Of a stretch of DNA of 64,000 nt, positions 63,312-64,000 are shown piece by piece. The stretch's first letter is position 1, and every line of letters begins with the position of its first letter. This DNA is from Balneola sp. (GTDB lineage: Bacteria > Bacteroidota > Rhodothermia > Balneolales > Balneolaceae). Position numbers and translations under genes: made by a program. The stretch spans positions 41,928-105,927 of the forward strand of contig JAEPNB010000012.1 of the NCBI GenBank assembly GCA_017643645.1, written 5' to 3'. The notes beneath the pieces are model-generated. The model was not told the origin of the DNA, made no database searches, and worked only from the letters and a program-made list of their open reading frames with translations.

Positions 63312-63344
63312 TTTGCATAACAACCCGGCGTTTAAGCGGCGAGG
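63312..63344 (+). repeat. attC-like segment upstream of the orphan gene
   Basis: TTTGCATAACAACC then GGCG, TTTAAGCGGCG. Read on the gene's strand it ends GTTATGC, like the R-prime end of an attC site. See the partner at 62378-62415. Confidence 0.35.
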
Positions 63345-63360
63345 TTTCTGATTTTAATTT

Positions 63361-63549
63361 AAGTAACTGAATAATTTAATTGAGTACAAGTGCGAACCCA
63401 TCCCTGTCCCTTCCCTTAGTCAAGGGAAGGGGACGCTGTAATTAATATCTGAGTGGAGTTATGAAGTTTCCCTCCCTGATGTTAGGGAGGGAACAAGGGT
63501 GGGTCAGGAAACAAGCTAGAAAATTGAATACGAATTCAGTATTGTTTTC
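63361..63549 (+). repeat. DUF559-associated repeat, copy R2
   Basis: Same organisation as R1: an AT-rich lead, hairpin 1 (TCCCTTCCCTTA with its complement at about 63410-63435), spacer, hairpin 2 (CTCCCTCCCT/AGGGAGGGA at about 63468-63493) and ACAAGGGTGGGTC. It ends 1 bp before the ATG of the DUF559 gene, so it also supplies that gene's leader. Confidence 0.9.
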
Positions 63550-63550
63550 A

Positions 63551-63919
63551 ATGGACTTGTCTAGAAAAAATATTACAGAACTGGCAAGAGAGCTTAGAAA
63601 AAACCCAACTCCTTCAGAGAAACTATTCTGGGAACTCGTAAGAAAAAGAAGATTCAAGGGATTACGGTTTATTCGTCAAAAACCCTTTGTTCACACACAG
63701 TATGGAACTAAAAGATACTTTTATATCGCTGACTTTTATTGTGCAGAACATAAGCTGATCGTAGAAATTGATGGCAAAGTGCATGATTATCAAAAAGATT
63801 ATGACCGGCAAAGAACAGTAGTTCTTGAGAACTTAGGATTGAAGGTTATAAGGTTTAAAAATGAAGAGCTTGTAAATGAGGAGCTTGTCTTTGAAAGGAT
63901 AATGGAAGCTATTTCTTAA
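63551..63919 (+). CDS. DUF559 protein, VSR-like PD-(D/E)xK nuclease fold
   Basis: 122 residues from ATG at 63551; the open frame extends upstream to 63461 through the repeat but that part is repeat sequence. The DUF559 core is clear: ELRKNPTPSEKLFWELVRKRRF at the N-terminus, FIRQKPF, then the nuclease motif IADFYC (Asp61) and VEIDGKVH (Glu72, Asp74), and RFKNEEL at the end. The fold is related to very-short-patch-repair endonucleases, but biochemical activity of this family is not established. It is bracketed directly by repeat R2 and by R3, which starts at its stop codon. Confidence 0.88.
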   Translation: MDLSRKNITELARELRKNPTPSEKLFWELVRKRRFKGLRFIRQKPFVHTQYGTKRYFYIADFYCAEHKLIVEIDGKVHDYQKDYDRQRTVVLENLGLKVIRFKNEELVNEELVFERIMEAIS

Positions 63920-64000
63920 AGTTACGAACCCATCCCTGTCCCTTCCCTTAAACAAGGGAATGGGACGTTGTAATTAATATCTGAGTGGAATTATAGAGTC
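63920..64000 (+). repeat. DUF559-associated repeat, copy R3, cut by window edge
   Basis: Begins immediately after the DUF559 stop codon and matches R2 from gaacccatccctgtccctt onward through hairpin 1 and the TAATTAATATCTGAGTGGA stretch. It leaves the window before hairpin 2. Confidence 0.85.

Noticed and set aside
63461..63550. N-terminal extension of the DUF559 frame
   Set aside because: The 30 codons read through repeat R2, and R1 shows that this sequence exists without the gene.

Overview
The window looks like a piece of chromosome from an AT-rich (about 40 % G+C by eye) Gram-negative bacterium of the Bacteroidota/Balneolota type. The secreted nuclease at 8.8-11.4 kb ends in a NYPNPFNP...KMVLIK type A (T9SS-style) sorting domain, there is a sigma/FecR/TonB-receptor locus, there are tandem FtsX-family permeases, and Shine-Dalgarno sequences are mostly weak. 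Balneolales is my best guess; this is inference from gene content, not from a marker gene. No rRNA, tRNA, CRISPR array or transposase gene was seen.

Layout. 0-2.7 kb: an aminotransferase cut by the window edge and a methylmalonate-semialdehyde dehydrogenase (minus strand), separated by a small four-helix-bundle (S23-type) gene. 2.9-8.7 kb: three overlapping or abutting secreted amidohydrolase-like genes, only one of which keeps its metal ligands, then a beta-propeller-like protein and a lipoprotein. 8.8-16 kb: a secreted multidomain nuclease, a TipA-like MerR regulator and a single-chain E2-E1 2-oxoglutarate dehydrogenase. 16.2-28.6 kb: housekeeping genes on the plus strand (pepF, a GAF-domain protein, deoB, a DUF3095 protein, a DsrE protein, an alpha/beta hydrolase, a type II NADH dehydrogenase, rmuC, mtgA), then a convergent methyltransferase.

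28.7-51.1 kb is the main accessory block. It holds a periplasmic adaptor, two MacB/LolD-like ATPases and six paralogous 800-residue FtsX-family permeases on the minus strand, with a serine hydrolase and a 91-residue orphan protein in the same run. A divergent NtrC-type response regulator and histidine kinase sit upstream. The divergent intergenic region carries a sigma-54-like -24/-12 element in front of the adaptor and a perfect 16-bp palindrome about 75 bp upstream of it, so the two-component pair probably drives the transporter run.

51.1-56.3 kb is a FecI/FecR/TonB-receptor style locus with an extra lipoprotein gene and an internal terminator-like hairpin. 56.3-61.7 kb holds an M23 peptidase, an NfeD plus two SPFH proteins, and an MsbA-like ABC exporter. 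61.7-64 kb is a repeat-rich accessory tail: a 116-bp element with terminal inverted repeats, a small membrane protein, an orphan gene with attC-like flanks, and a DUF559 nuclease gene bracketed by long direct repeats.

The most unusual signal is a family of short tracts with 7-bp periodicity. They flank both four-helix-bundle genes as inverted ends and also occur alone elsewhere, several of them abutting a stop codon. Together with the DUF559 repeat unit these look like two kinds of transposase-free small mobile elements.
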